From positions 5,311-11,943 of the forward strand of contig DBXD01000081.1 of NCBI GenBank assembly GCA_002309425.1: DNA of 6,633 nucleotides. Direction: 5' to 3'. Numbering within the stretch: the first letter of the stretch is position 1; every line of letters begins with the position of its first letter. The notes below the pieces were generated by a model. It was not told where the DNA came from. It did no database searches and saw nothing but the letters and a program-made list of their open reading frames with translations. Source of the DNA: Cyanobacteria bacterium UBA1221 (GTDB taxonomy: Bacteria > Cyanobacteriota > Vampirovibrionia > Gastranaerophilales > Gastranaerophilaceae). Positions 5,828 to 6,633 of the stretch are shown here, piece by piece. The translations under genes and the position numbers were made by a program.

Positions 5828-6550
5828 CTATTTTACACTGAATGTAACATTTGCAACGGATGTAATCTTCTTTTCGATACTGCTTGTATCGCTTATTCCG
5901 GAATCGGAAACATCATTTGAATTAACCGGTGTTATCTGGAATACACCCATTCTGACGGATTGTATTTTTCCTACTTTGTTATGATTAGCTTTGAGCATTG
6001 CAGAAGCTCTCTGCTTTGCATCCTTTGTCGCTTCTTCAAGCATTTTTACCTTTACATCCGAAAGTTGCGAGTAAAAATATGAAGGATTATACACCGTAAT
6101 ATCTATACCTTTTGAAATCAGATTAGGTAACTCCTGAGATACTTCTTTTATTTTCTGAACATCTTTTGAAGTTACTGTAATAGGTAATGACACATTATAA
6201 TAGGCAATGTCATTTGAAGTATTACCGTTAGGCAGCATCCTGTATGTATTATATCCGTTTGTAGTCTTTATTTCTATCTCGTTATCGGAGAACCCTTTTT
6301 CTTTTAAAAATGCTATGACTTCGGGTTTTTGTTTGTTTATTACATCATAAGCCAAAGCCTTGGTTTCTTGTCTTGTATTTATTTCAAATTCACAAAGTCC
6401 CGTGTCTGAAGTAACATTTTGCGAATACGAACCGGTTACGGTAATAACATCTTTTGTTATGGCTCCGGTAATAAGTTTAGTTGCAAAAACCAGCGAACAT
6501 CCGATAATAACCGATAACAACAATACCTGAAATTTTTCTAATTTATCCAT
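5828..6550 (-). CDS. SIMPL domain (DUF541) protein, membrane-anchored
   Basis: This 240-residue protein belongs to the SIMPL/DUF541 family (PF04402; E. coli YggE is a member). Residues 7-24 form a hydrophobic N-terminal segment after a charged start, acting as an uncleaved anchor or signal peptide. The SIMPL domain follows from about 34, opening with ITVTGSYSQNV and continuing with the typical INTRQETKALAYDVINKQ helix, FLKEKGF and a central ATKDAKQRASAMLKA helix, and ending at a beta-strand VANVTFSVK. Family members are envelope proteins linked to stress tolerance, but no enzymatic activity is established. I place the start at the ATG at 6550: AAGGAG lies 6 bases upstream and the signal-like segment starts properly. 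An in-frame ATG at 6589 would add 13 residues but would place that ribosome binding site inside the gene. It is followed after 10 bases by the small secreted-protein gene. Confidence 0.88.
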   Translation of the reverse strand: MDKLEKFQVLLLSVIIGCSLVFATKLITGAITKDVITVTGSYSQNVTSDTGLCEFEINTRQETKALAYDVINKQKPEVIAFLKEKGFSDNEIEIKTTNGYNTYRMLPNGNTSNDIAYYNVSLPITVTSKDVQKIKEVSQELPNLISKGIDITVYNPSYFYSQLSDVKVKMLEEATKDAKQRASAMLKANHNKVGKIQSVRMGVFQITPVNSNDVSDSGISDTSSIEKKITSVANVTFSVK

Positions 6551-6556
6551 AATATT

Positions 6557-6562
6557 CTCCTT
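6557..6562 (-). promoter_or_regulatory. Ribosome binding site deciding the SIMPL gene start
   Basis: On the minus strand AAGGAG (6562-6557) lies 6 bases before the ATG at 6550. This favours 6550 over the upstream in-frame ATG at 6589, which has no comparable site. Confidence 0.75.
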
Positions 6563-6580
6563 GAGTGATACACAAATACC

Positions 6581-6586
6581 ATAATA
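6581..6586 (-). promoter_or_regulatory. Candidate -10 element for the SIMPL/small-protein pair
   Basis: TATTAT on the minus strand lies 30 bases before the ATG at 6550, in the 59-base gap after the tRNA. No convincing -35 hexamer is visible, so the pair could also be transcribed by read-through from the tRNA promoter. Confidence 0.25.
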
Positions 6587-6609
6587 CAAAATTTCTTAGA
6601 AAAAATACT

Positions 6610-6633
6610 TGCCGATGGGGAGACTCGAACTCC
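6610..6633 (-). tRNA. tRNA gene, 3' end only (isotype not determinable, Leu or Thr plausible)
   Basis: Read on the minus strand the last 24 bases give GGAG, then TTCGAGT (T loop), CTCCC (T stem 3' side), CATCGGC (acceptor 3' side) and discriminator A. The spacing is exactly that of positions 50-73 of a tRNA. The next bases are AGT, so CCA is not encoded and must be added by the tRNA nucleotidyltransferase. The acceptor implies a 5' end of GCCGATG, which with A73 and TTCGAGT would suit tRNA-Leu or, less likely, tRNA-Thr. The anticodon is outside the window. Confidence 0.82.

Noticed and set aside
6551..6589. Longer SIMPL start at 6589 adding 13 residues
   Set aside because: There is no ribosome binding site before it. 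The strong AAGGAG lies directly before the internal ATG at 6550, which also gives a normal membrane anchor start.
6592..6603. Small dyad TTTCT-T-AGAAA between the tRNA and the SIMPL gene
   Set aside because: A 5-bp arm with a 1-base centre cannot form a useful hairpin and is common in AT-rich DNA.
1..6633. Search for CRISPR array, insertion sequence, phage or defence genes
   Set aside because: No repeat-spacer pattern, transposase motif, terminal repeats or nuclease/toxin genes were seen. Every substantial ORF is accounted for by envelope, transport or salvage functions or by the one orphan protein.

Overview
This is an AT-rich bacterial segment that uses the standard code (TAA, TAG and TGA all serve as stops). 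It holds an ordinary-looking set of chromosomal genes. Two periplasmic-type lytic transglycosylases, a TrkA/TrkH potassium system, a SIMPL-domain protein and a tRNA gene without an encoded CCA suggest a free-replicating, probably Gram-negative or didermic bacterium. The low-GC style and the YggT proteins would fit a non-photosynthetic cyanobacterial relative (Gastranaerophilales/Melainabacteria-like), but that placement is a guess and no marker in the window proves it.

Layout, left to right. (1) 1-102 is the 3' end of a plus-strand lytic transglycosylase. (2) A hairpin at 102-134, with A and T tracts on its two sides, can terminate transcription in both directions. (3) A second, convergent lytic transglycosylase lies on the minus strand (162-860, TTG start) and carries an Ala/Pro/Lys-rich tail. 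(4) A divergent intergenic region of about 300 bases (861-1163) holds the likely promoters of both flanking units and one perfect 8-bp inverted repeat. (5) A tightly packed plus-strand operon runs from 1164 to 5409: mtnP (methylthioadenosine phosphorylase), a divergent YggT-like gene, a canonical YggT gene, trkA and trkH. Its genes are 10 bp apart or overlap (gaps/overlaps of 10, -41, -4 and 0 bp), and it ends in a strong 15-bp-stem terminator at 5421-5455. (6) A minus-strand pair follows, a SIMPL (DUF541) gene (5828-6550) and then a small unrecognised secreted protein (5470-5817). It converges on the same terminator. (7) The 3' end of a tRNA gene on the minus strand sits at the right edge (6610-6633).

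How the genes relate. TrkH is the K+-conducting membrane subunit and TrkA its nucleotide-binding cytosolic gate. The two small YggT membrane proteins are translationally tied to trkA, which makes a role around K+ uptake or osmotic adaptation a reasonable inference. mtnP at the head of the operon salvages methylthioadenosine and has no obvious link to potassium. The lytic transglycosylases act on peptidoglycan. The SIMPL/small-protein pair is probably exported or membrane-anchored, with unknown function.

I found no mobile element, CRISPR array or obvious defence system. The most interesting material is the YggT pair inside a Trk operon, the altered nucleotide-binding motif in the first half of TrkA, and the orphan secreted protein next to SIMPL.
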